Source: Vibrio coralliirubri
Lineage (GTDB): Bacteria; Pseudomonadota; Gammaproteobacteria; Enterobacterales; Vibrionaceae
Assembly (NCBI RefSeq): GCF_024347375.1
Contig: NZ_AP025471.1
Location: forward strand, 868,001-932,000
Direction of reading: 5' to 3'
DNA: 64,000 nt
Made by a program: the position numbers and the translations under genes. The notes below the pieces were generated by a model. The model had not been told where the DNA came from. It did not search any database and saw nothing but the letters and a program-made list of their open reading frames with translations. Of this stretch, positions 25,185 through 33,708 are shown one piece after another (positions within the stretch are counted from its first letter, which is position 1; each line of letters begins with the position of its first letter).

Positions 25185-25674
25185 TTCAGATAAGTACTCT
25201 ATTGATACCGACGACCTAGCGCGTGACAAAAGTTACTCAAGACATGTTCAAAGTGAGGACTTAGAAAAGATCATATCATTGGCAGAGGAAGTATCACATC
25301 ACGTTCAGGATATGGATAGTAAAGTCGGAAATCTTAAACAGAGAATGATCATAACGATAGCCGTGCTTTATACAACTGCTATAGCAGTATACTTATACTT
25401 TGAGATGCTTAACTTGAGTAATAGTGGGAGCTATATCTTGACTTTCGCTGGTTTGTTACTCTTGGCTTTTGCTACAACATCCTTCAGCTTAGTTAATCGA
25501 AATATTAGAAAATTAAAAGCAAACATAGAAGTTGAGACTGCTGTATTGAGAGAGTTATTGGATTTAGCGTCTGAAATGGAAACCGCGAGTCGTCGACGTT
25601 CATTAGTAGACCCAATTAGTATTGCTACATTTCGTATGAGATTGAAGAGGTTACACTTTTCAGTTCAAAAATAG
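25177..25674 (+). CDS. Two-helix membrane protein paired with the GTPase
   Basis: The 165-residue product has a polar, coiled-coil-like N-terminus (about 25-55), membrane helices at about 57-76 and 86-106, and a second long charged helix (108-145) in the cytosol. Both ends are likely inside. It resembles small effector or sensor proteins that perturb the membrane when triggered by a soluble NTPase. It starts 8 bases inside the GTPase gene. No family is recognised. Base composition is as A/T-rich as the GTPase, unlike the flanking tail genes, which suggests joint transfer. Confidence 0.65.
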   Translation: MTNSDKYSIDTDDLARDKSYSRHVQSEDLEKIISLAEEVSHHVQDMDSKVGNLKQRMIITIAVLYTTAIAVYLYFEMLNLSNSGSYILTFAGLLLLAFATTSFSLVNRNIRKLKANIEVETAVLRELLDLASEMETASRRRSLVDPISIATFRMRLKRLHFSVQK

Positions 25675-26009
25675 CTCTATAGGCAATGTGAATAATGCAC
25701 TATGGTTTTCATCTATGCCTTAAGTAATTATCGAAACGATATATATTATCTTTCTAAAAAACGAACAAAAACGATCTCAGACGATCTCTAGATCCCCTAT
25801 CTAAAACAGCCCTCGATGTAGATACATCGGGGGCTGTGTTCCAATACAACTACCGAAATGAAATGCGGTTCTAAGATCGCATAATTGCAGTGTGGAATTT
25901 TGGTATGGAGGGGTGGGTGAGTCCGAACAGGGCCTGAGCGCCCTACTCCATCACTAATTTTATTCTCGCTGCCTAATTCTGATTTTCTTCTGTAGTTGGT
26001 GGCTTTTTG
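25675..26009 (+). other. Gap with a stable hairpin upstream of the tail operon
   Basis: ACAGCCC-TCGATGTA (25806-25820) pairs with TACATCGG-GGGCTGT (25823-25837), a 15-pair stem with a two-base gap; no U-run follows, only GTTCC. A second short inverted repeat AGGGC/GCCCT lies near 25930-25950. Late-operon promoter elements are expected here, but I could not place an Ogr box. No gene was seen. Confidence 0.5.
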
Positions 26010-27200
26010 ATGTGGGAACGACAGTACGAGCACGCTAGATGGAATGGGCTTAAGCTCAACATCCTATCGACCGCCTTTGATGGTGGTAAGCGCTTGCAAG
26101 TCAGCGAAATCCCCTACTCTGACCTACCACACATCAAAGTCATGGGAACAAAAGCTCGTACCTACACAATTGAAGCGGTGTTCGTTGGCTCCAGTTCTCT
26201 GGCCGATGCCAATTCCCTCATTGAAAACCTAGAAGCAAAACCAACAGGCGAGCTAGAGCATCCTTGGTTGGGTGAATTACCGCTTGTCTTTGAAGACGTA
26301 TCCCAAAGCATCAGTACAAAAAAAGGCTTAGTCACGCTGAGCCTGAAGTTTGCTCGCGCTGGCTCTTCCCCTTCAATCACTGCACCGACTTCCGTTCGTA
26401 CAAAAACGCAGGCCAACATAGTTGAGAGCTTGTCGAAACGTTCTTTCGTGAAAGAAGTAAACGGCTTGGATGTATCGGATATTCACAGGGTTCAGAGTGA
26501 TGTCACCAGCGCATTGAACGTGTTGGTAGACATCACCAACCGTTTGAACCTCGAAGATGAAAACCTTCAAGACATTAACGACGCCATCAATAAAGCATTC
26601 TCGGCTGTGAGTAGCCTCAGCACCAACCCAACTGAGTTCGCTGATCTGTTTTCTACGTCAGTGGATGCGGTAGCCGATGGTGTTCAAGCTGAGCCAAGCT
26701 CAAGCAATGAAGCAGTAGACAACTCGCGCAGTGCTCAAGCTTTGCTGCTAGGTGAAGTCAAACCGGACACGCCAACTCAGCACCACAATGTGCAAATGGT
26801 GACGGGCGCAGTGAAGATGAACAAAGACATCACACACCTAGAGAAAGGCGACCGCTTTGATATTACGCAGCCGGCTAAGCAGCCTGAAACCATCAAGAAT
26901 GATCTATCTACTTTGATTGTCGGTATCGATGAGCGCATCAAAGACACCACCCAAGTATCGACGCTTGAAAGCATTGAGCTGTTCGACGCAGTCACGACAT
27001 TAAAAAGTAATGTAAAGGTTCAGCAGGATAAGGTGGTCAGCGGTATTGCGCCTCATAGAACGGTGCAATCACCACGCTTTCAATCCGCGCTGACGATTGC
27101 GCACGATGAGTTCACTCAAGAAAAAGTCATCACCAAAATGAATGCGCTGCAGCACCCGCTATTCATTCGTGGTGACATTGCCGTGAGGGATGTGTCATGA
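26010..27200 (+). CDS. Mu gpN-like DNA circulation/tail baseplate protein
   Basis: The 396-residue protein has the Mu gpN N-terminal pattern (about 1-100): WERQYEHARWNGLKLNILST, then GKRLQVSEIPYSDLPHIKVMG and ARTYTIEAVFVG. The rest is helical and less conserved. In Mu this protein is part of the baseplate hub and is also called DNA circulation protein. The ATG at 26010 directly follows an in-frame TTG. It is the first gene of the Mu-type baseplate operon running N-P-45-46-47-48-fibre with overlapping ends; its usual upstream neighbour, the tape measure, is 20 kb away near attR. Confidence 0.88.
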   Translation: MWERQYEHARWNGLKLNILSTAFDGGKRLQVSEIPYSDLPHIKVMGTKARTYTIEAVFVGSSSLADANSLIENLEAKPTGELEHPWLGELPLVFEDVSQSISTKKGLVTLSLKFARAGSSPSITAPTSVRTKTQANIVESLSKRSFVKEVNGLDVSDIHRVQSDVTSALNVLVDITNRLNLEDENLQDINDAINKAFSAVSSLSTNPTEFADLFSTSVDAVADGVQAEPSSSNEAVDNSRSAQALLLGEVKPDTPTQHHNVQMVTGAVKMNKDITHLEKGDRFDITQPAKQPETIKNDLSTLIVGIDERIKDTTQVSTLESIELFDAVTTLKSNVKVQQDKVVSGIAPHRTVQSPRFQSALTIAHDEFTQEKVITKMNALQHPLFIRGDIAVRDVS

Positions 27201-28135
27201 ATACGCTAACGATGCACATTGATGGCAAGCCGCGCACCTTCTATCAAGCGAATATCAACTACTCTATTGAACAGCTGGCCCACACGTTCAGTTGCTCAAT
27301 TGAGCCTATGAGTATTGAAAGTCCGTTATCGGTCGAGTTCTTCCTTAACGACAAGTCGATTCTGATTGGTCAGATTGATGGTGTGGATTCCAATACCGAT
27401 TCAAGCGCTCACGCAGTTTCCATTTCTGGTCGCTCGAAGAGTGCCAACATGATTGATTCACGCATCACGATGGATGCGCTTTATAACTTGAACGTGGAAG
27501 AACTACTTCGCCATGTCGCCAAGCCATTTGGTTTGAAAGTGAAAAGCCTGGTGAAGAGTATGCCGGTCATCCCTGAGTTTCAGATAAATGCAGAATCACC
27601 CGTAGAGAACGTGGCGCAGCTCATTCGAGAGCAAGGCTTTATTTTGGTTGAGCGCAATGGCGTGTTGATCATTGAAAACACCGCGCATGCAACTATCAGC
27701 AATATCGGTCTAGAAACGGGCAACAACATCGACAGCCTGAACATCAAGCGCACCTTCAATCAGCAATTTTACACCATTGATGTGCAAGGCCAGTGGGATG
27801 ACGCAAGCGCACAGGTCATCAATCCAAACATCGAGAGCTCACGCACCATGGTGATCACCTGTGACCAATTACAAAACCGTGACGCTTGCCTGTCTCGTGC
27901 TAAATATGAGCGCAACCTCGCCATTGCTCAAAGTCTGACTGCATCAAGCTCGATTGCCGACATCTTCCCTGAATTGACCATTGATGGATTAAACCGAGTG
28001 ATTCGAGTCGCTGACCAAGAGCAAATCTTCAGTGAGATGTTGGTGATCAAGTCGCTTGGCCTATCAGTGTCTGAAAACTCTACGGAAACTTTGGTCGAAT
28101 TATTTAGACCATTTAAGGAGCAAAGCTATGTCTAG
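27197..28135 (+). CDS. Mu gpP-like baseplate hub protein
   Basis: The 312-residue protein matches the Mu gpP / P2 gpD-like hub fold (T4 gp27 type): LTMHIDGKPRTFYQANINYS head, DLLR-type helix VEELLRHVAKPFGLKVKSLV, and AQLIREQGFILVERNGVLII. It forms the trimeric hub onto which the spike docks. It overlaps gpN by four bases (ATGA) and the spike gene by eight. Confidence 0.88.
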   Translation: MNTLTMHIDGKPRTFYQANINYSIEQLAHTFSCSIEPMSIESPLSVEFFLNDKSILIGQIDGVDSNTDSSAHAVSISGRSKSANMIDSRITMDALYNLNVEELLRHVAKPFGLKVKSLVKSMPVIPEFQINAESPVENVAQLIREQGFILVERNGVLIIENTAHATISNIGLETGNNIDSLNIKRTFNQQFYTIDVQGQWDDASAQVINPNIESSRTMVITCDQLQNRDACLSRAKYERNLAIAQSLTASSSIADIFPELTIDGLNRVIRVADQEQIFSEMLVIKSLGLSVSENSTETLVELFRPFKEQSYV

Positions 28136-28727
28136 TGCTCTGCAGCAACAACAACGATTAATGGCCAGAATCAAAAACGTGATTGGCACCGGTACTGTCA
28201 CGGGTGCAACCACAGGCCGATTACAAATCAAAACCGCGACAGGCCGAACCAACGACAAGATAAAACGCGTGCACAACTACGGGTTTATGAGCCATCCATT
28301 ACCAGGGGCGAAAACTTACAACCTGTTCATTGGTGGAACCACATCTCGCGGCATCACCGTAAACGTTGAAGACGAACGTCACCAAATAGAGTTGCAGCCT
28401 GGTGAAGTCGCGATACTTGATGACAAAGGCAACCTTGTTCATTTCACGCAACAAGGCATCAAGATAAACGCCTGCGCAAAGTTAGAAGTCATATCGGCAC
28501 AAGAGACCACAGTGAACGCAACGGCCGTGAACGTTACTGCACCTAAGTCCAAGTTTTCTGGTGATGTAGAAATCGGCGGTAATCTGAAAGTAACAAAGAA
28601 CGTTGATGTCACCGGTTCTGTGGGTGGTTCATCCGGTACGTTCGGCGGGGTCAAAGTTGAAAAGCATGACCACGACTACACCGACGATGGGACGACAACA
28701 ACTACCAAGGGGCCAAATAAAGGATGA
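28128..28727 (+). CDS. Mu gp45-like baseplate spike (protein V family)
   Basis: The 199-residue protein has an OB-fold head (GTGTVTGATTGRLQIKTATG) and a C-terminal beta-prism stalk (repeats of TVNATAVNVTAPKSKFSGD type) ending KHDHDYTDDG. The His-x-His near the tip fits the iron-binding apex of Mu gp45 and P2 gpV spikes that pierce the outer membrane. AAGGAG lies 8 bases before the ATG at 28128. A longer in-frame start would overlap gpP heavily and is not used. Confidence 0.88.
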   Translation: MSSALQQQQRLMARIKNVIGTGTVTGATTGRLQIKTATGRTNDKIKRVHNYGFMSHPLPGAKTYNLFIGGTTSRGITVNVEDERHQIELQPGEVAILDDKGNLVHFTQQGIKINACAKLEVISAQETTVNATAVNVTAPKSKFSGDVEIGGNLKVTKNVDVTGSVGGSSGTFGGVKVEKHDHDYTDDGTTTTTKGPNKG

Positions 28728-29125
28728 GTCATTTCAACTTAACCGCCCTGACAGCACCGCTCAGCTCTAAAGAGGGATTAACCCACGCTGTTTTGCAGAG
28801 TGTTTATAACTATGCCGAATCGACTCAAAACGATCGCGCCCGTATGGCACGCAATGAGCGCGGCGGCACTTGGAGCAATGAGTTGATAAACGTGGTCGGC
28901 TCTCGTGATTGGACGCTCAAACGAGCAACGCTCACAGACGAAACATTAAGCCTCGCTAAGCGGTTTTGTGAAGAGTCGCTCGCTTGGCTCATTACCGACG
29001 GCCACGCTAAAGCAGTTGAAGTTTCAGTATGGCGAGAGAAGACAAACCAAATGGGTCGCAATGTGATGATCACTTTAGTCGATGGCTCTCAGTTTGATGT
29101 TCCACTTTCAAAGGTTAACCAATGA
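28724..29125 (+). CDS. Mu gp46-like baseplate wedge protein
   Basis: The 133-residue protein has the GP46 pattern: AVLQSVYNYAESTQNDRARM, WSNELINVVGSRDWTLKRAT, then LAWLITDGHAKAVEVSVWRE. It corresponds in position and role to T4 gp25/P2 W, an inner wedge component from which sheath assembly starts. It overlaps neighbours by four bases on each side, a sign of one co-translated operon. Confidence 0.87.
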   Translation: MSHFNLTALTAPLSSKEGLTHAVLQSVYNYAESTQNDRARMARNERGGTWSNELINVVGSRDWTLKRATLTDETLSLAKRFCEESLAWLITDGHAKAVEVSVWREKTNQMGRNVMITLVDGSQFDVPLSKVNQ

Positions 29126-30165
29126 GTACACAACGAAGCCTAGACAGTCTGATTGCTCGCGCAGAAGCCAATCTGGTATCTGAAACAGGGCAAAACAACC
29201 CCGCAACCAAAGCGATAGCCGCTGCCATTGCTGGTGTCAGCTATGGGCAATATGGTTATCAAGATTTGCTCTTCAGACAGCTGCACCCAGAGACTTGCTC
29301 TGAAGAGTGGTTATACCTACACGCCAATCGCCATAAAGCCCCTCGACTGCTGCCCACGTTCGCAACGGGCCGAGTACAGTTCACTGAACTTGGTGGCACG
29401 GTGGTGATCAAGAAAGGCACCCGTTTAACGCATGCTAATCACGAGTACGAAACCACCAAAGAACAATACAGCAACGTCCCCGTTGACGTCATTGCACTTG
29501 AATCTGGCGTGGAGAGTAATCTCCCTGAAGGCGCGGTGCTTACGTTAAGCGAAGGACTAAGCGGTATTGACCCAAATCGTGTGCTTTCACTTGGCATTGG
29601 CGGAGGCGCCAATATTGAAGAGTTAGAACATTGGCGGGTACGTGTCATCGTTGCATTTGAAAAGAACGAACTGATTGGCAAAGCGTCGGATTATAAAGTG
29701 TGGGCCGTATCGGCTCACTCAGATGTGGATTTTGCTTGGGCGCTTGATAACACCCCACAGCGAGGAATGGTAGAAGTGTATATCGGTGCGCGAGACAACG
29801 ACCCAACGTTAAGCGGTGAAGTGGTCAACTTGGTACAAGACACATTTGAAGACAATCGACTCGCAGGTTGTCACCCATTGGCTCACCTACCAGAGCAAGT
29901 GCCAATCAATATCGAGATCCAAGGTATTGAAGACCAAGTGGTGCGAGACGATGTGGTTACTGCACTCGAAAACTTAGTGAAAGAAAAAATGGGCAACATC
30001 GAGCCGAAAACTCAGAAGCCTGAATCCATCACCAATACCGAAATTGTTTTAACTATCTCTACCGTGACCAACAACTTTATTGTCCGCTCTCCGGTGGGAG
30101 AAGTCGCCATTGAGAACAATCAGATACACGTATTAGGAGACGTAACGTGGACACCACCGACTTAA
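29122..30165 (+). CDS. Mu gp47/P2 gpJ-like baseplate wedge protein
   Basis: The 347-residue protein carries the Baseplate_J pattern: ATKAIAAAIAGVSYGQYGYQ near the N-terminus, ARFTG-type strand ATGRVQFTELGGTVVIKKGT (about 97-112), and EELEHWRVRVIVAFEKNELIG preceding the second domain. With gp46 and gp48 it makes the wedge that ties tail fibres to the hub. It overlaps the next gene by 19 bases. Confidence 0.9.
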   Translation: MSTQRSLDSLIARAEANLVSETGQNNPATKAIAAAIAGVSYGQYGYQDLLFRQLHPETCSEEWLYLHANRHKAPRLLPTFATGRVQFTELGGTVVIKKGTRLTHANHEYETTKEQYSNVPVDVIALESGVESNLPEGAVLTLSEGLSGIDPNRVLSLGIGGGANIEELEHWRVRVIVAFEKNELIGKASDYKVWAVSAHSDVDFAWALDNTPQRGMVEVYIGARDNDPTLSGEVVNLVQDTFEDNRLAGCHPLAHLPEQVPINIEIQGIEDQVVRDDVVTALENLVKEKMGNIEPKTQKPESITNTEIVLTISTVTNNFIVRSPVGEVAIENNQIHVLGDVTWTPPT

Positions 30166-30677
30166 TTATTGAATACAATGCCGGTGATTTTGAAGGCGCC
30201 TATCGAGGGTTATTACCCAAAGGTGAATATTGGCAAGATACTGAGAACGTAGAGCTAGCAAACACCATCCAAGGCATTGCCAAAGACTTCAAGCAAACCC
30301 ATGACGAGATTGAACTGTCGCTATTAACCGAGTTTGAAGAGCAACAATTTGGTTGGAAGATTTCAGACTATCAACGGCTCTTAATGACAATGGGCTCAAA
30401 CGGTGTCGTGTATGACGAGGTTGCCAGCCCAAACCTCATCAAGATAGAACTATATAGCTACAGCAATGACGCGGCCTTTAAAGCGCTAGAAGAAAAACGG
30501 CTGCCTCACACCGAGTTTCATTGGATTTATCCTCTCGATGCAGAAACAAAGTTTGAACAGGTCACAGCCTTAACCATTAAGCCAGAATTTAGCTCTCAGC
30601 TTGAACTAGAAACTGAAGCACCATTCCTGTGCCGCACCGCCATTACATGGCAACTTGAAATAGGAGACACCGTATGA
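30147..30677 (+). CDS. Mu gp48-like baseplate/fibre-attachment protein (DUF2313, YmfQ)
   Basis: The 176-residue protein has the YmfQ/gp48 pattern: YRGLLPKGEYWQDTENVELA, then LLTEFEEQQFGWKISDYQRL. This family, like P2 gpI, caps the wedge and holds the fibre. The start is a GTG at 30147 with GGAG about ten bases upstream, inside gp47. Its stop overlaps the fibre start (ATGA). Confidence 0.85.
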   Translation: MDTTDLIIEYNAGDFEGAYRGLLPKGEYWQDTENVELANTIQGIAKDFKQTHDEIELSLLTEFEEQQFGWKISDYQRLLMTMGSNGVVYDEVASPNLIKIELYSYSNDAAFKALEEKRLPHTEFHWIYPLDAETKFEQVTALTIKPEFSSQLELETEAPFLCRTAITWQLEIGDTV

Positions 30678-31654
30678 GCGCACTGCAAGCCATCCCTACT
30701 CAGTACGGGATAGACATTTTAAACAGTGAGTTAAAAAATACAGTAACAAAGTATCGGCTCATTGGCGCGTTAACCCATGACGCACCGAATGAATCATTGT
30801 ACTCATTCTATGAAAACACCATTGAAACCAGTTACTACGATGACAATGGCGTTCTAACCTTCATCTTGAATTTGCCTATTGAGCAGCACTTTGATGAGTA
30901 CCTACATCAAATCCATGTGCTTGATAGCAGTAATCAAGCGGTGATCGAATGCTCGACACCTAAAGTCGCCCTACCGAAAGGTATCGGCGGTATGGTCACA
31001 CTCAAAGCGGCAGTTTCGGGTGAAGCTGGGCAAGTTATTTTTAAGCACAGCGAGTTTGTGACTGAAACTGAATTGAATGAGCTACACCTAGCGCCGATTA
31101 AAGCGGCACTAGCAAACATGGTGGGAATGATAGGAGAGTTTCATCATTCCGGAGAAAAGCCCGCTTGGATTGACTTAAACGGCGGCGAGTTATCAAGAAC
31201 TACCGATAGACTTCTTTGGGATTATGCAGTGGCGGCAGGAATGGTAATCGTTCAGGCAACAAAAGACACAGACCCTATGACCCATGCTATGAAATTTGGT
31301 GATGGTGATGGTGCCACGACATTTACGGTGCCTAACCACCATTTAGGACATTTCGTTCGAGGTAACCCCAGTGGAGTTAACCATGGTGAGACACAAGGCG
31401 ACGCAATTCGAAACATCATAGGTAACTGGAATGCTAGCTCGAATGAGGGTATATCAACAGATCACAGCAGTACTTTCAATGGGGCGTTATATACCAATGG
31501 CAATCAAGGCGCCCGTTCATACGGTGGCGATAAGTCAAATCAGCATCTTCTCCACGTCGGGTTTGATGCCTCTAAAAGTGTCCCAACTGCTGATGAAAAC
31601 CGTCCATACACAGCAAACCTTTCGATTAAAATTCACCGAGGCTGGATGCAATGA
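30674..31654 (+). CDS. Tail fibre protein
   Basis: The 326-residue protein has a baseplate-binding N-terminal domain (about 1-140; YGIDILNSELKNTVTKYRLI) of P2 H/DUF3751 type, ending EFHHSGEKPAWIDLNG. A tail-collar-like segment (THAMKFGDGDGATTFTVPN) follows, and the last 100 residues are Gly/Asn/Ser-rich (GNQGARSYGGDKSNQH) and likely touch the receptor. It is short for a fibre; host range would be set by the C-terminus. The next gene is its assembly chaperone. Confidence 0.85.
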   Translation: MSALQAIPTQYGIDILNSELKNTVTKYRLIGALTHDAPNESLYSFYENTIETSYYDDNGVLTFILNLPIEQHFDEYLHQIHVLDSSNQAVIECSTPKVALPKGIGGMVTLKAAVSGEAGQVIFKHSEFVTETELNELHLAPIKAALANMVGMIGEFHHSGEKPAWIDLNGGELSRTTDRLLWDYAVAAGMVIVQATKDTDPMTHAMKFGDGDGATTFTVPNHHLGHFVRGNPSGVNHGETQGDAIRNIIGNWNASSNEGISTDHSSTFNGALYTNGNQGARSYGGDKSNQHLLHVGFDASKSVPTADENRPYTANLSIKIHRGWMQ

Positions 31655-32193
31655 AAATAGCTTATCACTACGATTACAAAACCTTCATTTATCAAGGTGA
31701 GAGTCAAATCCATAAAGTGGCTGGGTATGATGAGTATATCTTGCCTCAGTTTTCTACATGGGTAGCTAAACCAGCTTTTGACGAAGAAGCCGAACAAGCC
31801 AAGTATGATGTGAAAAATCAGAAATGGCTTGTTGAGCTAAAGCCAATTCAAGTGACGGCTTACCATAAGAAAACTCAGGAGCCAAAAGTGTTTGCCGATG
31901 CTTCTTTAGTGTCAGACGAATACACGTTAAAAAAACCATCGACTCCATTCGATGAATGGATTGACGGTGCTTGGGTAACCAACAAGAGCAATCAACACAT
32001 TGCTGAGTATAACCAAGTCGACAACGTTCGCCGTGGGCTATACGCTCAGATATGTGATCCCTTAATTGCTGAAGCCAACATTAAGCGCTTACAAGGTTTT
32101 GAAGATGATGCACAAACAATAGAGGCTCAAGCCCTAGCTGCCCGTAACAAAATCCAAACAGAAAACCCTTGGCCGACGCCGCCTACTAACTAA
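31651..32193 (+). CDS. Tail fibre assembly chaperone
   Basis: The 180-residue protein overlaps the fibre gene by four bases and has a tail fibre assembly C-terminus (VRRGLYAQICDPLIAEANIK, then a helix, ending TENPWPTPPTN), as in many Mu/P2-like phages. The N-terminal part contacts the growing fibre tip. It should be absent from the virion. Confidence 0.82.
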   Translation: MKIAYHYDYKTFIYQGESQIHKVAGYDEYILPQFSTWVAKPAFDEEAEQAKYDVKNQKWLVELKPIQVTAYHKKTQEPKVFADASLVSDEYTLKKPSTPFDEWIDGAWVTNKSNQHIAEYNQVDNVRRGLYAQICDPLIAEANIKRLQGFEDDAQTIEAQALAARNKIQTENPWPTPPTN

Positions 32194-32207
32194 CCCCAAC
32201 CATATTC

Positions 32208-32236
32208 AAACCCAGCTGTCGCGCTGGGTTTTCTTT
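32208..32236 (+). terminator. Terminator of the Mu-like baseplate operon
   Basis: AAACCCAGC (32208-32216) pairs with GCTGGGTTT (32223-32231), followed by TCTTTT. Confidence 0.85.
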
Positions 32237-32352
32237 TCCTGCCCTCTGAACTTCTATATCTCGACACTAGAAATGCCATCAGTCCCCTTAAAAACTCAAC
32301 GAGATACACTGCTTATGGGGGAACTAATTATCTAGCCATAAGAGAGAAACCA

Positions 32353-32595
32353 ATGAATGAATCAGAGGCAAAGGCACTCGTCGTATCACTACTCGATGTC
32401 ACTGGCCTAAAGAAAATCTTAACTTCCATTAGTGCAACCCTAATCAGTTTTGGCGTAAATGACGCACTCCAAATTTTGTCTGTTGCGGTCGGTATTGGCG
32501 CAGGCATCATGGCTATTCGCCACTACGCTATTGCAACTAAACTCAGCCAAGCGCAGTTGGACAAGTTGAACTCAAAAAAAGAGGGTTCAGTATGA
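32353..32595 (+). CDS. Holin-like membrane protein
   Basis: The 80-residue protein has two hydrophobic stretches (about 17-36 and 40-60) and a charged Lys-rich tail (KLNSKKEGSV), a typical small-holin shape. It precedes the endolysin with an ATGA overlap, which supports the call. It would open or depolarise the inner membrane to start lysis. No specific holin family can be assigned. AGAGAGAAACC precedes the ATG. Confidence 0.75.
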   Translation: MNESEAKALVVSLLDVTGLKKILTSISATLISFGVNDALQILSVAVGIGAGIMAIRHYAIATKLSQAQLDKLNSKKEGSV

Positions 32596-33128
32596 GCATA
32601 AAAACCAAAGCAATACAGACTGTGGTGTGCTCTGTTGCCTCCGTTCTTGCCATTGTTTTTACCATTGATTCAGAGCTTACTACCAGTGAACACGGCCTCA
32701 GCCATGTCGCGAATGAAGAAGGTTGTAGACTCAAACCCTACCAATGCAGTGCCGATGTGTGGACTGCGGGGCTTGGTCATACAAGCGGTGTTACACCACA
32801 GATAGTGTTAACCGAGCAACAAGCAGCTGAGTATTTTGTTGAAGATATCTCAGCTGCCGAACAAGTGGTAAACAAACACATTACCCAAACCGCTAACCAG
32901 GGCGAATACGACATGATGGTGAGCTTTGTCTTTAATCTTGGCGCCGGCAATTTCACACGCTCTACCTTACTGAAGAAGTTTAACCAAGGTGATCATCAAG
33001 GCGCTTGTAACGAGTACCCAAGATGGGTGTTTGTGAATGGCAAAGACTGCCGACTCAAGCAAAGCAACTGTGCCGGTATTCCTAAACGCCGAACCAAAGA
33101 ACAACATGTTTGTTTGAATGGGTGGTGA
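32592..33128 (+). CDS. SAR endolysin (GH24 lysozyme)
   Basis: The 178-residue protein has an N-terminal hydrophobic segment rich in weak residues (about 10-26) fitting a signal-anchor-release helix. The catalytic block follows: E (in ANEEGCRLKPYQ), then 8 residues to C, then 5 to T, that is Glu-8-Cys-5-Thr, a variant of the usual Glu-Asp-Thr triad of R21-type lysozymes. Later IPKRRTKEQHVCLNG is typical of phage lysozymes. It cuts peptidoglycan after holin action. Overlaps the holin by four bases. Confidence 0.92.
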   Translation: MSIKTKAIQTVVCSVASVLAIVFTIDSELTTSEHGLSHVANEEGCRLKPYQCSADVWTAGLGHTSGVTPQIVLTEQQAAEYFVEDISAAEQVVNKHITQTANQGEYDMMVSFVFNLGAGNFTRSTLLKKFNQGDHQGACNEYPRWVFVNGKDCRLKQSNCAGIPKRRTKEQHVCLNGW

Positions 33129-33130
33129 TC

Positions 33131-33649
33131 ATGCTAAACCAATATCTAACTTTGTTTAAAGCCATCGCCTTTGCTGCCGCTCTTAGCAGTGTCGCTTATT
33201 GTTCGTATGACTACGGCGTAACAACCACTGAGGTTAAAGCCTTAAAAGCACAAAATGCCCTATGGGACAAAGTAGAGCAAAAACAAAACGAGGCTTTTCA
33301 GCTCGCCGTGAAGCTCGCGAACCAAAAGCCAGATATTCGAATTAAGTTTCGAGAGATAGAAAAAGAGGTGATCAAGTATGCTCAAAAGAACAATGATAAG
33401 CAGTGCGTTGTCAATGATCCTGACTGGATGCACATCCGCGCCCAATCAGTACGAGCGCATAATCGAGCAATCGGTGTTCAGCAACCCTCCACCGTCTCTG
33501 ATGGTGCCGCCAAAACCGCTACAGGTTACGAACGAGACGCCGAAGTCTTAGCGGAAGATGTGGCGAACCTGCAAACCTGTGCTGAAAATGCTCAGAAGCT
33601 CTTATCGCTACAAACTTGGATAAGAGCGCAAGTCAACTTAAAGCTTTAA
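33131..33649 (+). CDS. Rz-like inner-membrane spanin
   Basis: The 172-residue product has an N-terminal membrane helix (about 5-25, TLFKAIAFAAALSSVAYCSY) followed by a long periplasmic coiled coil rich in Lys, Glu and Gln (40-95). That is the shape of Rz i-spanins. The ATG at 33131 is preferred over the upstream one at 33110 because GGTGGTG precedes it. It is the third lysis gene and contains the Rz1 gene in another frame. With Rz1 it fuses inner and outer membranes at the end of lysis. Confidence 0.85.
   Translation: MLNQYLTLFKAIAFAAALSSVAYCSYDYGVTTTEVKALKAQNALWDKVEQKQNEAFQLAVKLANQKPDIRIKFREIEKEVIKYAQKNNDKQCVVNDPDWMHIRAQSVRAHNRAIGVQQPSTVSDGAAKTATGYERDAEVLAEDVANLQTCAENAQKLLSLQTWIRAQVNLKL
33378..33551 (+). 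CDS. Rz1-like outer-membrane spanin lipoprotein, nested in Rz
   Basis: In another frame within Rz an open frame of 57 residues reads MLKRTMISSALSMILTGCTS at its start. LTGC is a good lipobox (Cys 18), and the short mature part is rich in proline (PPPSLMVPPKPLQ), as Rz1 proteins are. AAGAGGTG lies upstream of the ATG. Rz/Rz1 nesting is the norm in lambda-type cassettes, which makes the assignment strong despite the small size. Confidence 0.88.
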   Translation: MLKRTMISSALSMILTGCTSAPNQYERIIEQSVFSNPPPSLMVPPKPLQVTNETPKS

Positions 33650-33708
33650 TGAGAGTCGATAAAATAGCAAAGGGCAATCAATAGTTATCTCTTATTGAAG
33701 TTTCATTT

